From: Aplectana chamaeleonis
Lineage: Eukaryota > Nematoda > Chromadorea > Rhabditida > Cosmocercidae
Direction: 5' to 3'
DNA: 64,000 nucleotides
NCBI GenBank assembly: GCA_029168955.1
Contig: JAPDOI010001947.1
Span: forward strand, 1-64,000
The notes beneath the pieces are model-generated. The model searched no databases, had not been told where the DNA came from, and saw nothing but the letters and a program-made list of their open reading frames with translations. Numbering within the stretch: position 1 is the first letter of the stretch; every line of letters begins with the position of its first letter. The position numbers and the translations under genes were made by a program. Positions 46,586 through 57,241 of the stretch are shown in pieces.

Positions 46586-48069
46586 GGCCTCTTTCAGAGT
46601 TCGATAGCTCTGCGACGCGATCGTGGGCACGGCGACGCGACCGTCGCGTCGCCGTGGAAATCGCAGATTTTGGAAGTGTGAATGCCCAATCGCGGAAGTT
46701 GGCGACCACGCACTTTTACGTACACATTCTAATCGACGCCTGTTTCATGTTCGCGGTGTCGCGCAATTGGCTAGTCATTTATGATAAAAAGGTGCATTGT
46801 GCTTTGCCATTTAACTTTAACTTTATTACACGCCCTTGCAGACGTGTAGAAACATAGAAAGGGCAGAAAAACAACGAAAACATCGAGGAACTTGAAAAAT
46901 GACAAGTTTCGAAAGGAAAAAGCGTAAAACGATTGATAGATCCTTTCTTGACAATGAAGGTAATTTTTGACAGGTGTTTTGAATTTAGTGAAGTTGATCG
47001 GTATCTGAACAGTATGACTCATCTTCAAGTATTCCATGCCGTCACTGAAGATGGAGAAGCTGCGCCCCAAAGAGGTGCGCGGCTGCCGGAATTTAAGCTT
47101 GAACCTTTCTCCCCTAGTATTTGATTCAACCAGTTTGAAAAATGAATGAGCTTTGAGACCCAGTCTTCCAGTTATAATATTATGTACCAAAATTAAATCA
47201 TTTCTTTTGCGTCTGTAATGTAAAGTATCCAAATTAAGCATACGATTCCTCACTATGCCATGGGGATTACTCCTCTACGTGAAGCCAAGAGACCTTATGA
47301 AGGCCTTCCTTGTGAAGTTGTTTTGCACTCTTTCTAGTTTGGCAACGCAGGTTTTTTAATGAGGAAAGTAGATACAGGTACCATATTCAAGAACAGATCG
47401 AACGTAAATTTCATAGGCTGTAACCAAAAGCAATGGACCTTTAGTTTTCAGCGATTTAAACAGAAGGAAAAGTTTCTGTTCAGCTTTCGCAACAATACTA
47501 TCCAAATGCTTATCAAAATTCAATTTCGAATCGACAAGAAACTCTAAATCTTTATTTAGGTTAACATGCTGGAGTATTGAACCATCGATATTGTACCCGC
47601 CTTCCGGATTAGTAGTTCTACCCAGGTGTAGTACTTGACTTTCTTGAGTGGAAAGAGGGAGAAGGTTTCGTTTAGACCATTGAACTACATTGTCAATTGT
47701 GGTTTGGATCCTAGTTTTATTGTTACCCTCAAGTGTATCGTAGATTTTTTTAATGATAATAATCATTTTATGATAATAATTGTTTTGTATTATGATTGTT
47801 TCGCCTACTTATACTGATTTTGCCTGAATCAACGTGAAAAAAGAGGAATTTGAACGAGGACATATGAAGCGGTCGCCGCGTTCGGTCGCGTCGCCGTGCA
47901 CTACATGGCGACGCGATCTGGCCATCTCAGTCGCCCAATCGCGCGATTGGGCGACTTTTCCCGCGATCTTGTCTGAAAGGCCGGCGACCAGATCGTGCGA
48001 CGCGACCAGATCGATACACAGTGTTTTCATTCGGTCGCGTCGCAGAGCGATCGAACTCTGAAAGAGGCC
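46586..48069. mobile_element. Harbinger-like element H2 with nested LINE
   Basis: GGCCTCTTTCAGAGTTCGAT at 46,586 and ATCGAACTCTGAAAGAGGCC ending 48,069, flanked by TTA (46,583-46,585 and 48,070-48,072). Inner arms GCTCTGCGACGCGA also invert. Of the 1,484 bp about 990 bp are an inserted LINE fragment, so the original MITE was near 0.5 kb. The interior is rich in GTCGCGTCGCCGTG words. Confidence 0.85.
46775..47770 (-). pseudogene. LINE reverse transcriptase C-terminal fragment
   Basis: Minus strand. Frame 47,356-47,766 begins just past the polymerase active site (KIYDTLEGNNK) and contains WSKRNLLPLS, HLGRTT, DSKLNFDKH and VRSVLEYGT. After a stop and frameshift the next frame (46,771-47,253) has LDTLHYRRKRNDLILVHNIITG. 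This is the C-terminal part of a CR1/Jockey-like reverse transcriptase, 5'-truncated. Flanking ATTTATGATAA (about 46,778) and ATTTTATGATAAT (about 47,764) may be its target-site duplication. The family assignment beyond LINE is uncertain. Confidence 0.7.
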
Positions 48070-48440
48070 TTACGGTATCGCTGCTTGAGGAGTGATTTTC
48101 AATGGTCGCTGACCATCGCTCCATCGCGGCCAAAATGGCAGCGATGGAGCGATTCCAAGCGAATGACTTCTTTCGTCTGGCGAATATTGGCCCTTTCGCA
48201 TGACAAGAGCAGTGTTAACGAGTCGAAACGTGTTATTGATGACTAACAGCTATCTGATTGATTGATTTCCTCGATCATCCGTGAGGCTATGCACTATGAA
48301 CAAAATCGCTGCCGCTGCTACATCACTGCAGCAGCGGGTGTGAAATCGCTGCGATGAAAAACAGCAGCGATGCAGTCAAAACTAGGCTTTAGGCGGTGAA
48401 AGTTTGCATAAAAGGTAAAATGACCCCGACAGACACAAAT
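48070..48440. other. Spacer with GCAGCGATG inverted words
   Basis: No gene. ATCGCTCCATCGC / GCGATGGAGCGAT at 48,114-48,153 form a hairpin. A second cluster of AATCGCTGC / GCAGCGAT words lies at 48,303-48,375. Probably remnants of small transposons. Confidence 0.4.
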
Positions 48441-48860
48441 ATCCTACTCTCGTGACCCATACTTTGCAGAATGTGGACTTCCGGCGGGTCCACACAGGTG
48501 TGGACCCGTCGAAAGTCTAAATATCGTACATCAATACAATGCTAAACAACCATCGCAAGGTTTAGAGTAGCAAATTTCGGTCAGAATTGAATCGAGAAAT
48601 ATTCGAATTAACAATCTTAATTTCAAACGTTGTTTTGATACTTCTTGGGTAACTTCTTGATTAATATATTTTAAATCTTACTGCTGCAACTACCGATCAT
48701 CAAAAAAAAAGATCAGTACTTGAAAGTTCGAAAACTTTAAAAATTCACTAACTTGGAAATCCCATGTTTTGGTATGTTCGCTATTCTGAGAAAATGAAAA
48801 TTTAATACATTTCAAGAAATCGGTGAAATACATTATCCTACTATATATATTTTGGTAAAT
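48441..48860. other. AT-rich spacer with one strong hairpin
   Basis: CGGGTCCACAC and GTGTGGACCCG form a perfect 11-bp stem at 48,484-48,508 just after the CCTACTCTCGTG block shared with 42,195. The rest is AT-rich without genes. Confidence 0.45.
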
Positions 48861-48905
48861 TTGTGTGTGCGTGTGTGTGTTTATGTATGTGTGCGTTTCT
48901 CTGTG
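48861..48905 (+). repeat. GT microsatellite
   Basis: Imperfect (GT)n with interspersed TATGT and CT, leading into the minisatellite after about 60 bp. Confidence 0.7.
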
Positions 48906-48961
48906 TGTTTGTTTGACCGTTTATTCGGCTTGCCTTTCAAGACGGGCTACCTTACGGGTAC

Positions 48962-50194
48962 GGGCTCAAGAGCGCGCAGAACGCCGTAGAAAGTGTGTGG
49001 GACCCAAGTGGAAGTGCGTAGGACGCCGTAGAAAGTGTGCGGGACCCAAGGTAGAGTGCGCCGGACGCCGAAAAAAGTGTGTGGGACCCGAGTGGAAGTG
49101 CGCAGGATGTCGTAAAAAATTTGTGGGACCCAAATGCGATTGCGCCGGACACCGAAGAAAGTGTGCGGGACCTAAGTGGGAGTGCGCAAGACGCCGTAGA
49201 AAGTGTGCGGGACCCAAGTGGGAGTGGGCAGGACGCCGTAGAAAGTGCGCGGGACCCAAGGTAGAGTGCGCCGGACGCCGTAGAAAGTGTGCGGGACCCG
49301 AGTAGAAGTGCGCAGGACGCCGTAAAAAGTTTGTGGGACCCAAATGCGATTGCGCCGGACACCGAAGAAAGTGTGCGGGACCCAAGTGGAAGTGCGCAGG
49401 ACGCCGTAGAAAGTGCGCGGGACCCAAGGTAGAGTGCGCCGGACGCCGTAGAAAGTGTGCAAGACCTAAGTGGGAGTGCGCAGGACGCCGTAGAAAGTGT
49501 GCGGGACTCGAGTGGAAGTGCGCAGGACGCCGTAGAAAGTGTGCGGGACCGAAGTGGGTGATCACAGAACTTTAAAATCGTTTTGTGTGACTATAGGAGA
49601 GTGTATACCACCCCTTTCTTCACGTCCCCTCCCCCAACCACTCATTTAAACTGCTTAGCTGTTTATATGCACCAACCTTTCTAAATCGGGTTTATATACG
49701 ATAGAAATGTGAGTTAATCAAAATATGCATCCAGAGAACACAAACATCATTACATTTCATTTGGCAATAGAGGTAGCAGGGTGTCGGTTGGTCATGGAGG
49801 CATTTACTGAATCTCAAACAGCGGTTGTCTTTATCATGACAGAAATGAAAATAAATGAACCACTACTTTAGGACCTCCTAAAACTAAAGAAGGGTCGGTG
49901 CGCAACTGCCTTAGAAAGGAGTTTAGCAGGGTTTGCAAGGTTTGAAATGCTTTGTAATTTCTGATTGCTCGAGTGTTGTCGTCGAAACCAGCTCATGGGC
50001 GGGCGCAACCGGATTCCAGCGACAGAGGCCGGCGATAGCCGGCAAACGTGAGATCTTTTGTACGCCATTTCACATAGAATAAGCGGATTTCGATTCATTC
50101 GCCTTATACTCAAGATGCCGGCGAAGCCGGCAAATGGGCCGACGTAGCCGGACCCCAGCGGCAGAGGCCGGCGTCAGCCGGCCGACGCCGCTGG
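48962..50194 (+). mobile_element. Helitron-like element, copy A
   Basis: Consists of a 42-bp minisatellite (48,970-49,565), a unique stretch (49,570-49,980, with GCAGGGTGTCGGTTGGTCATG and CAGCGGTTGTC), and a GC-rich end with several GCCGGC hairpins. The last is GGCGTC...GACGCC at 50,170-50,189, followed by CTGG and then T. Copies B and C share the same order in reverse. A hairpin just before CTRR with a following T fits a Helitron 3' end. Minisatellite-bearing Helitrons are known in C. elegans. No Rep/helicase frame is present, so the copy would be non-autonomous, and the 5' TC end is not located. Confidence 0.5.
48970..49565 (+). repeat. 42-bp minisatellite A
   Basis: About 14 units of GACGCCGTAGAAAGTGTGCGGGACCCAAGTGGGAGTGCGCAG type; GGACGCCG recurs 42 bp apart (49,441 and 49,483). 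Because 42 is a multiple of 3 and most units lack stops, several frames stay open on both strands (CAGRRRKCAGPK repeats on plus); these are not taken as genes. Confidence 0.95.
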
Positions 50195-50345
50195 TAATTG
50201 ATAACCAGCTAGAAGAATGGAGAAAAAAGAAAAAAACCACAGAGGGCCCCTCACGAAAAGAAAAGAACAAAAACAGCAGTCGCACCATTTGAAGAATGTG
50301 GTGTAAAGAGGGTTCTGAAGTGATGTCCTGAATTCTTGGGAAATT
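50195..50345. other. Spacer, no feature seen
   Basis: A-rich sequence between the Helitron-like end and the GACAACTTCTCG repeats. Confidence 0.3.
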
Positions 50346-50603
50346 TTCGACATATTTGAAACATATTCTCGATTTCGGAAGGAGTTGTCTAGAAATCTGT
50401 CTGAATTCTCGGCAAACACTCATTCTCCCGAATTCTCGGCAACTTTCTATGAAGTTCTGAACAAATCGGCCGCAATTCTCGACAAATACTGCGAATCTCG
50501 GAATTCTCGACAACTTCTATCAACTTTCTGGACAACTTCTCGATTGTCGACCGATTCTTGACAACTAATTGTCCGATTCTGGACAACTAGTTTTACCTGA
50601 GTA
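50346..50603. mobile_element. TTCTCGACAACTT-rich element end
   Basis: About twelve degenerate copies of AATTCTCGACAACTT, ending in GACAACTAGTTTTACCTGAG (50,582-50,601), the inverse of the terminus at 41,683. No frame. Confidence 0.55.
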
Positions 50604-50639
50604 GTGTAGCTGATTTTCGAATTCTGTAGAATAGCAATA

Positions 50640-51045
50640 ACAAGGTTTTTAACATGATTGAAACTAAACTTCTAACAAAATCCGAAATTTCGATTAGTTT
50701 GGAAATTTGTTCGAGCTCTAAGATTACGAAAGGTTTTCGAAATTGGTTTGTTCGATATTTCTTCGTGCGAATTTCGAAAAAACTAAAATTTCGGAAAAAA
50801 AAGCGGAATTTCGAAAAAAACGCGAATGTTCGAAAAAAAAATACGAAATTTCGAACGAATTCTGAGAAAAATCGGAATTTCGATTAAATTCGAAATTCTT
50901 TCGTTCGAACTCCGAAATTTCGAAAGTTTTTCGAACGTCGTTCGTTCGAAATTGTTTTCAGACGAAATTTTTTCATTTTTCGTTCGTTCGAAAATGTTTC
51001 GAACATAAATTTCTCAAACTTTGTTCGTTCGAAATTGTACAACTA
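50640..51045. repeat. GAAATTTCG / TTCGAAC-rich low-complexity block
   Basis: Dense CGAAATTTCG and TTCGTTCGAAA words, many palindromic, with A-runs. Gives lysine/phenylalanine/arginine-rich frames that are compositional artefacts. Similar short stretches occur near 41,200. Confidence 0.7.
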
Positions 51046-51420
51046 TGTATAATGGAAACCCCATTTTGGGTGCAGTACCGCCTCGGGTTTGCGAGTCCGA
51101 GTCAACTCGGCAGGCGAGTCAGATGTGCGCTTGCTCAGAAACTCGTGGCGTCCAACGGGTGGTTGACACTTCCCCTTGTGGCTTACCGGTCGCTGGGCGG
51201 ATCGACTGTCTGCCGACCGTGATGTGTCCGATCGACTGTCTGTCGACCGAGGTCCACAGACAGTCGACCTCCCATCGACCGGTGGCATGGGATGACGTCA
51301 CTTCGTCGTTTTTTTACCTTTGTGCGCGTATTGACGTGCAAAACTTCTGACCCCAGGACCCGCTGCACTGCCAATTGTTCGGCGCCGAATTTTTCGTTTC
51401 GGTTGTCCTCCTGATTCTGA
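51046..51420. other. GC-rich segment related to 60,290-60,470
   Basis: CAGAAACTCG...CGTCCAACGGGTGGTTGAC at 51,135-51,168 matches the reverse complement of about 60,400-60,436. It also has CGATCGACTGTCTGTCGACC repeats and one TGACGTCA at about 51,293. Probably part of the same transposon family as the 60,006-60,470 region; no gene. Confidence 0.45.
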
Positions 51421-51459
51421 GGGATTAATTTCCCATTTCTTCCACGTCTGTTTTAAAAT

Positions 51460-52510
51460 TTTTAAGTTTTCAATTCCTTCCTATATCCTGACTCGTTATT
51501 AAGACATGAAGTTTTTCTTTCATTCATTAATTCGGTGAAGAATTTCTTATTTTCGTTGATTCGTTGTTTGGAAGAAATTTCGATTTCCGATCCTTTCCAT
51601 GACCTTTTTGAATATTTAGAATTTCCAAATCTTGCCTTATACTGACTCGAATTCGAAACGAAAAGTTTTTTTTTAAATTTCTTGATTCGGAGTCTGAAAT
51701 TTAATTATGGTTGATGTTATGATGTAATGATGGAAAATTTCCGATTTTTTGCACGTCCTCTTTGAACTTTGGAGTTTCCGATTCTTTCCATATCCCGACT
51801 CGATATCGAAACGGAATTTTTTTTGTCATTTCTTGATTCGTCTTTCCAATCTTCACATTTTGGTTGATTTCTTGACAGTAAAGGAAAAATTCCGATTCCT
51901 TCCGCGTCCTTTTTGAAAATTTCAAGTTTTCGATTGCTTTCTATATCCTGACCCGTTATTAAAACATGGCGTTTTTTTCATTTCTTGATTCAACGTTGAA
52001 TTTCTCATATTTGTTGATTTGTTGTTTATGGAAGAATTTTCAGATGTCCGATTCTTTTTTATGATCATTTAAAGTTTGGAGTTTCCCATTCTTTCCTTAT
52101 ACTGACTCGAAATCGCAACGGAAAGTTTTTTCATTTCTTGATTCGTCTTTCCAATCATAACAGTTTGGTCGATTTCTTGCTCATGAAGAAGAATTTCCTT
52201 CCATCTCCTTTTTGAATTTCTGAGTTTCAGATTCTTTCCATATCCGGACTCGATATCGAAACAAGAACTTTTTCCGTTTCTTGATTTGGCGTCGAAATTC
52301 TAATTTTGGTTGATTTCTGGATCTTGAAATAAACTTTACGATTTCTTCCATGTCCTCTCTGATTGCTGGGATTTTCTATTTCTTTTCACATCCTGACTTG
52401 ACATGAAAGCAGAAAATTTTTCCTTTTTTTATTCGGCGTCAGATTCTTCTTTTTGGTTGATTTCCTGAAGGAGAAAAATCGATTTTTTTGTCCTTTTGCA
52501 ATTCTGGAGT
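51460..52510 (+). repeat. ~150-bp tandem repeat with 460-bp higher-order unit
   Basis: Seven diverged monomers marked by a CCATATCCTGACTCG-like box at about 51,481, 51,637, 51,788, 51,941, 52,097, 52,238 and 52,386. Boxes three apart are the most alike: CTATATCCTGAC at 51,481 and 51,941, TTATACTGACTCGA at 51,637 and 52,097, CATATCC(C/G)GACTCGATATCG at 51,789 and 52,239. This gives a 450-460 bp trimeric higher-order period. Other shared boxes are TTTCTTGATTCG and TTTTGGTTGATTTC. No coding frame. Confidence 0.85.
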
Positions 52511-52536
52511 TTTTGTTTTATTGCGTGGAAAAATGA

Positions 52537-53276
52537 GTACTCCGCCAACGCGTAGCTAGATGCCTCACTCGGCAACCAGAGATGCCCAGGGTTTCGGAGG
52601 CATCTAGTCTGATTTTGACACGAAAATTTACGTGAGTTACGGAAAGTTTAGCCTCAGTTGGTGAAATTTTAGCTACAGCGCTCGCATAAACTACGAAAAT
52701 TCTCGCTACAGCACCCGCATATTCAACGCCTATTCTCATTGCAGCACTCAGTCGATCGATCACCCAGTCTTGATCCGTACTAGAAAAGCGATCCCCGCTG
52801 CGATCGAGCGCATCGCCGTTTCTTCTCCACGGCCTGCAGCATCCCAGCGGCCAAAATTATCCCTAGCAAGGTCTTCCAGAGAGCGACACGGGGTCACCCT
52901 CCACGACCAACCACAGAGTGTCAAGTTATCTGTGGGTTGACTGGGCCAACACTGTTCGAACTGCATACCTGTTTTCCACGTAGCCAACGCGGGTTTGAGA
53001 TTGCATTTCAACACAGGCTGTCGCTAAATCCGTAGATTCTCGCTACAAAATTATAGCGAGAATATACGGGTTTAGCGTCAGAGAGATCAATGTTTCGAAT
53101 TTAGCCTTCGTTTTTACGTAGAATACGCGCAGAATTTGCACCCTTGTAGCCTTGACACAAGAATTTGCGGGTTTAGTTATCGTAGCCAAAACCCGTAGTT
53201 TATCGCTACATGGAATGGGGTGGCGTTTCAGGCCGCGCCCTCGGAGGCATCTAGCTACGCGTTGGCAGAGTAGTTA
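52537..53276. mobile_element. 740-bp TIR element S1
   Basis: ACTCCGCCAACGCGTAGCTA at 52,537 (continuing GATGCCTC) and its inverse TAGCTACGCGTTGGCAGAGT near 53,253-53,272. Arms are about 28 bp with one mismatch. The interior has repeated ATTCTCGCTACA words and a palindrome ATTCTCGCTAC...TATAGCGAGAAT near 53,035-53,070. Target-site duplication not resolved. Confidence 0.75.
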
Positions 53277-53973
53277 CATGGCTTTTGTTTCTGATGTTTC
53301 ATTTTGCGTTGCATTTTCATTTTTCCTGGATGCTTTTGATCACAAGTGAGACCCATTTGGAGAAACAACAGCAAATAAAATAAACTCATTGAAAACTATC
53401 CAAAACATAAGAAATGACAAAAGCAGTCCATAAAAGATGAACAAAATTGACTAATAGTAAGAAATATATCAAACAACACTTCTCTCATTGCCCACCACCA
53501 CCCTTTCCAAATTTGTTACTAGCTGACTCAAAATTACCGCTTTGACCACCTCTGCTCCAACCTTACGTGTTGTTTTAAGGATTGCTCATGAATCTCATGA
53601 ATCCATTATGAAAGCGAATTCCTTGGAAAGGGTTCCCTCCTCGGAATCATTGGTAAGAGACTTCAGGTTACTCAGGGAGTTTGGCCTAAAAATAGCTCAC
53701 CAGGCTCTGCACCGGCTCTCGGTTTGCTATTTCTCGGTTATTTCATCGGGTGTGCAGGACCCGATGAGAGTGTGCAGTGTGAATGCAGGACCTTACAGCA
53801 AATTCCTGAATACATTCGCCTACTTCCTGCATGCTTCCAATGAAGTCCTGCCACATTCCACAATTTCCAGCACACCAGTCAAACCCCGGTTTCCTGCACA
53901 CATTCCCACTCCCAGTGGGGTCCCTCAAACGATCTGCTCACTACCTTGGGGTCCCCCACACCTGCGCACTAGA
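53277..53973. other. Spacer, no gene supported
   Basis: A 229-residue frame starts at a TTG at 53,542 and runs on into AATATTCG repeats at 54,000-54,190; it shows no motif and is not accepted. Short GTGCAGGACC-like words at 53,750-53,795 may be eroded minisatellite. Confidence 0.35.
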
Positions 53974-54190
53974 GTGTTGCCCGAATATTCGTTTATTCGA
54001 ATGAAATTCGAATATTCGAATAATTCGAATATTCAAAGAAGTGGATTATTCGGGTTATTCGAATACTCGAATATTCAAAGAAGTGAAATATTCGTTTATT
54101 CGAATAATCGAATATTCAAGGAAGTGAAATATTCGGTTTATTCGAATATTCGAATATTCAGCATGAATACTTTGAATATTCGACAAGATC
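53974..54190. mobile_element. AATATTCG foldback E2
   Basis: GTGTTGCCCGAATATTCG at the left edge, then about 200 bp of TTCGAATATTCGAA-type words separated by CAAAGAAGTGGATTATTCG. Same organisation as E3. Confidence 0.7.
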
Positions 54191-54755
54191 GCAAACCATA
54201 TTGCACTGATTTTACATTTCAAACATCTTAGAGTAATGAATCGTAATTTCTATCAATTCTTCAGCATCTCATAAATATATCGTGTTAGGAAGTATGCAGA
54301 CTACTGTACAGCATCTGCAGCTGGGGCTCGGCTGCGCCGGCATCTTGAGTTTAAGGCAAATAAGCCGAAATCCGCTAGCACTATGTGAGATTGCGTACAG
54401 AAGTTCTCACGCCTGTTTCTCGTTCCTAGAATCGTCTTCCCTCGCAAAGTACAGCGGCAGAGGCCAGCGATAGCGGGCCTCAGCAGTTGGGGTCCCGCTG
54501 AGCCGGCCCATAAACTGGTTTCGACGACAACACCCAAAGAAATTACAAAGCATTCCAAACCTTGCAAACCCTGTTAACCTCCTTTCCTGTGCAGTGACAC
54601 ACCAGCCCTTCTTTAGTTTTATGAGGTCCTGAAGTGGTAGTCCATTTATATTCATTTCTGTCATGATAAGGACAACCGCTGTTTGAGATTTAGTAAGCGC
54701 CCTCATGACCAACCGACACCCTGCTACTGCTACTTCTATTGCCTAATGAAGCAGG

Positions 54756-54923
54756 GGTGCGTTTCAAGAACGTTCCCGTGGCGAAACACATCCATGGAAA
54801 CGTAGTCACTGCCTCGTGGAGGCAACTTACAGCTATAATTCGTAGCCAAGGGAAGCAAATTTGTTCATGAAAAGGCTATTTTTCCTCCCAAAGCGTCGTG
54901 GGAACATTCTTGGAACGCACACC
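54756..54923. mobile_element. 168-bp MITE R1 inside copy B
   Basis: GGTGCGTTTCAAGAACGTTC at the left and GAACATTCTTGGAACGCACACC at the right, inverted with few mismatches. Copies A and C run through the same site without it (AATGAAGTATAATGATG), giving empty sites. Confidence 0.85.
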
Positions 54924-55104
54924 AGAATGATGTTTGTGTTTCCTGGATGCAGATTTTGATTAACTCTCATTTCCATGATATATAAACCCGATTTAGATAA
55001 GTTAGTGCATATAAACAGCTAAGCAGTTGAAATGAGTTTCTAAGGGGGAGGGGACGTGAGGAAAGAGGAGTCACACGCTCTTTTATGAACGCACAAAATG
55101 ATTT

Positions 55105-55345
55105 TGGTGTCCTGCGCTCACCCACTTCGGTTCCACACACTTTCAACGGCGTTCTGCGCACTCCGACTTGGGTCCCGCACATTTCATACGGCGCTCGGCC
55201 CACGTGGGTCCCGCACACTTTCAACGGCGTCCCGCGCGACCCCACTCGGGTCCCGCACAGTTTCTACGGTGCCCGGCGCACTCCCACTAGGGTCCATCAC
55301 ACATTCTATGGCGTCTGGCGCAAACCCACTTAGGTCCTGCACACT
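55105..55345 (-). repeat. 42-bp minisatellite B
   Basis: About six units of the CCCACTTGGGTCCCGCACACTT type, more diverged than arrays A and C, same orientation as C and opposite to A. Confidence 0.9.
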
Positions 55346-55808
55346 ATTTTGGCGATGCGTGCTGAAGAAGCGGTTGTCCGCTAGCGCGAACCGGATTTTG
55401 CTCAGATAAGGACAGTAGGTTGCTCCAGCAAACGATTTAGAGCACTTACTTGGGCAAATTGATAGCCGCCAGCCGGTTTGATGCATAAAAAACCTTCTCG
55501 GTGGGTGAGGTCCGACGTCAAGAGTACTGAGGCCTCTGTAGTCATTTTGTTTCTATTCTGAGTACAGTTAGCAAACTCGAAATTTTTTTTCACATCCACA
55601 TATCGAATGACAAAATTCAACTTCTTTCAAACTCGGACTTCCGAACATATTCAGGGTCTTAATTTTTGGGTTCCCGAGTTTTGTCGATTTTTTCTGAGGA
55701 GAATGATGTTCGAAAGGTCGAGTGGAGTCTGCACGAAACACACTTGTAGGACGATTAGCAGCACAAAGCTGTGTGCGAGGTCCGGATTTCTCAAACTCAA
55801 CTAAAGCG
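55346..55808. other. Spacer, no gene recognised
   Basis: Mixed unique sequence with no convincing frame or repeat. Confidence 0.3.
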
Positions 55809-57241
55809 TTAAAGGCACTGTTCGCGATAAACTTCATCCTCGAATTTCCCATGGCAAACGCTTCTCGTGGCTCTCAGAAGCAGAACAGCGTCGGAAAAAC
55901 GGGACGAAAAGCTACCCAGGAGCCGCAAAACGGCTTAGAAAAGTGGGAAAACCCCGCCATTGTGGGCAAGTCCCGCCTCTTCCCGCCCCTCGACGTGAAC
56001 AAAGGAACACTCGAAACCGTGAGTTGTATTGTATTGTTTATCGGGATAGTAAGAAACACAAACTGACAAATCCCAAGATAATGTTTGAACATCCGATATA
56101 AAATAAAAAACTATGAAAACAATCAGAGGAAAAAAAATTAAAGAGTATGACTGGATAGGACAGTTAATCAGGGTGGGAGTGGGGTCACTTGGCGGTGAAG
56201 AGCAGTGGCCGGCCAACACTGCAAGCGGCTGGATGATAGATGCGGCTCCGGATACCATCTTAGTTGGTCCGTCAACCCCACCAAGGCCCACATGTCGATC
56301 ACCAGAGGCCTAGAATCAAGAGAAAAAAAATCCGCATGAGATGCTCGCAAGTGAAATGAGTCAAGTGAACACAATGCATGGAACAAGAACCAGCATCAAG
56401 CTTCCTCGCCCACCAACGCACGTTCCTTGAATTGTTTACAAACTGCGTACTGAAAACTCGTAGACTTCCTGAATTTAAAAAATTGTTCATTTAGATTATT
56501 CCAAGGCGTGATAACTCTAGAAAGAAAAGCGCCTTTGAATGACTGACTGTTGCATCCGTTATGACACAGTCTATAAACATGTCCCCTAGTTGAACCGATG
56601 AAGGGAGACAGGCGGAACATTTCACAAGGCTCCAGGTCGACTTCACCAGTGATCATTTTGTACAGGAAGGTCAAGTCAGTGATTTTACGGCGATCTTCTG
56701 AAGACAAGGAGTTCAGAGCTTTCAGTCGCTTCTCGTACGGCATTCTAAATTTTCCTTTGCGAGCGAAAATTCTATACGTGAAGCTTTTTTGAACATGTTC
56801 AATTTTCTCGATCAGACACGCTTTGTAGGGCGACCACACCGGAGAGCAATACTCCAGTATAGGCCTCACATAAGTGGTGAATAGTTTGAATAGTAGCAAT
56901 GGATCACGCGAATGGAATGCTCTCAAAATGAAATTAGCTCTGCATTTTGCTTTCAATATAGAGTTGAGCGATGGTTTCCGGTAAAAAGCCCCGTTCTTCC
57001 CTTCATTCTCAACTTCTTTCTTTACTCAGGTCAGCTCGCACACATCGGCTGCAAAAGACGGAAGTTACAAGCCTTGGACAACTCGTCCACCATTTTCCCT
57101 AGCTCAATTTTTGAGGGACCATAACTCCATTCCCAGAAGGTCTTGTACGATTCCAGATGCATCATTGGAATCAGAATGGGACTGGTTTCAAGATAGGCAA
57201 AAAAACAGAAAAGCGATTTTTATCGCGAACAGTGCCTTTAA
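55809..57241. mobile_element. TTAA-target MITE, copy M7, split by a LINE
   Basis: TTAAAGGCACTGTTCGCGAT at 55,809 and ATCGCGAACAGTGCCTTTAA ending 57,241: perfect 20-bp ends at opposite sides of a 1.43-kb span. About 56,970-57,241 is the reverse complement of the left half of M5. The middle (about 56,028-56,968) is an inserted LINE fragment, so the MITE itself is about 490 bp. Confidence 0.88.
56028..56968 (-). pseudogene. LINE reverse transcriptase C-terminus and 3' UTR
   Basis: Minus-strand frame 56,396-56,956 (186 residues) starts beyond the polymerase core and has YVRPILEYCSPVWSPY, KSFTYRIF, RLKALNSLSSEDRRKI, FLYKMITG and a terminal WNNLNEQF...FKERALVG before the stop. These blocks are typical of the C-terminus of CR1/Jockey-like LINE proteins. 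About 370 bp of 3' UTR follow, ending near a CAATACAATAC microsatellite at about 56,020-56,035. Strongly 5'-truncated, but the retained frame is intact. Confidence 0.75.

Larger units (their letters stand above)
54300..55345 (-). mobile_element. Helitron-like element, copy B
   Basis: Same order as copy C: GC-rich segment, TTTCGACGACAAC, CATGACCAACCGACACCCTGC, TATATAAACCCGATTTAGA, AAACAGCTAAGCAGTTGAAATG, then the 42-bp minisatellite. The GC-rich 3' end is truncated or diverged compared with A and C, and MITE R1 interrupts it. Confidence 0.5.

Noticed and set aside
48865..49575. Cys-rich CAGRRRKCAGPK repeat protein resembling a small antimicrobial or metal-binding repeat
   Set aside because: Same minisatellite periodicity, with no signal peptide context, no splice structure and open reverse frames.
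50640..51045. Lys/Arg/Phe-rich frames as a nuclear protein
   Set aside because: Composition follows from GAAATTTCG-rich low-complexity DNA.
53542..54231. 229-residue plus-strand frame
   Set aside because: Begins at a non-ATG codon, has no motif, and a third of it is AATATTCG repeat.
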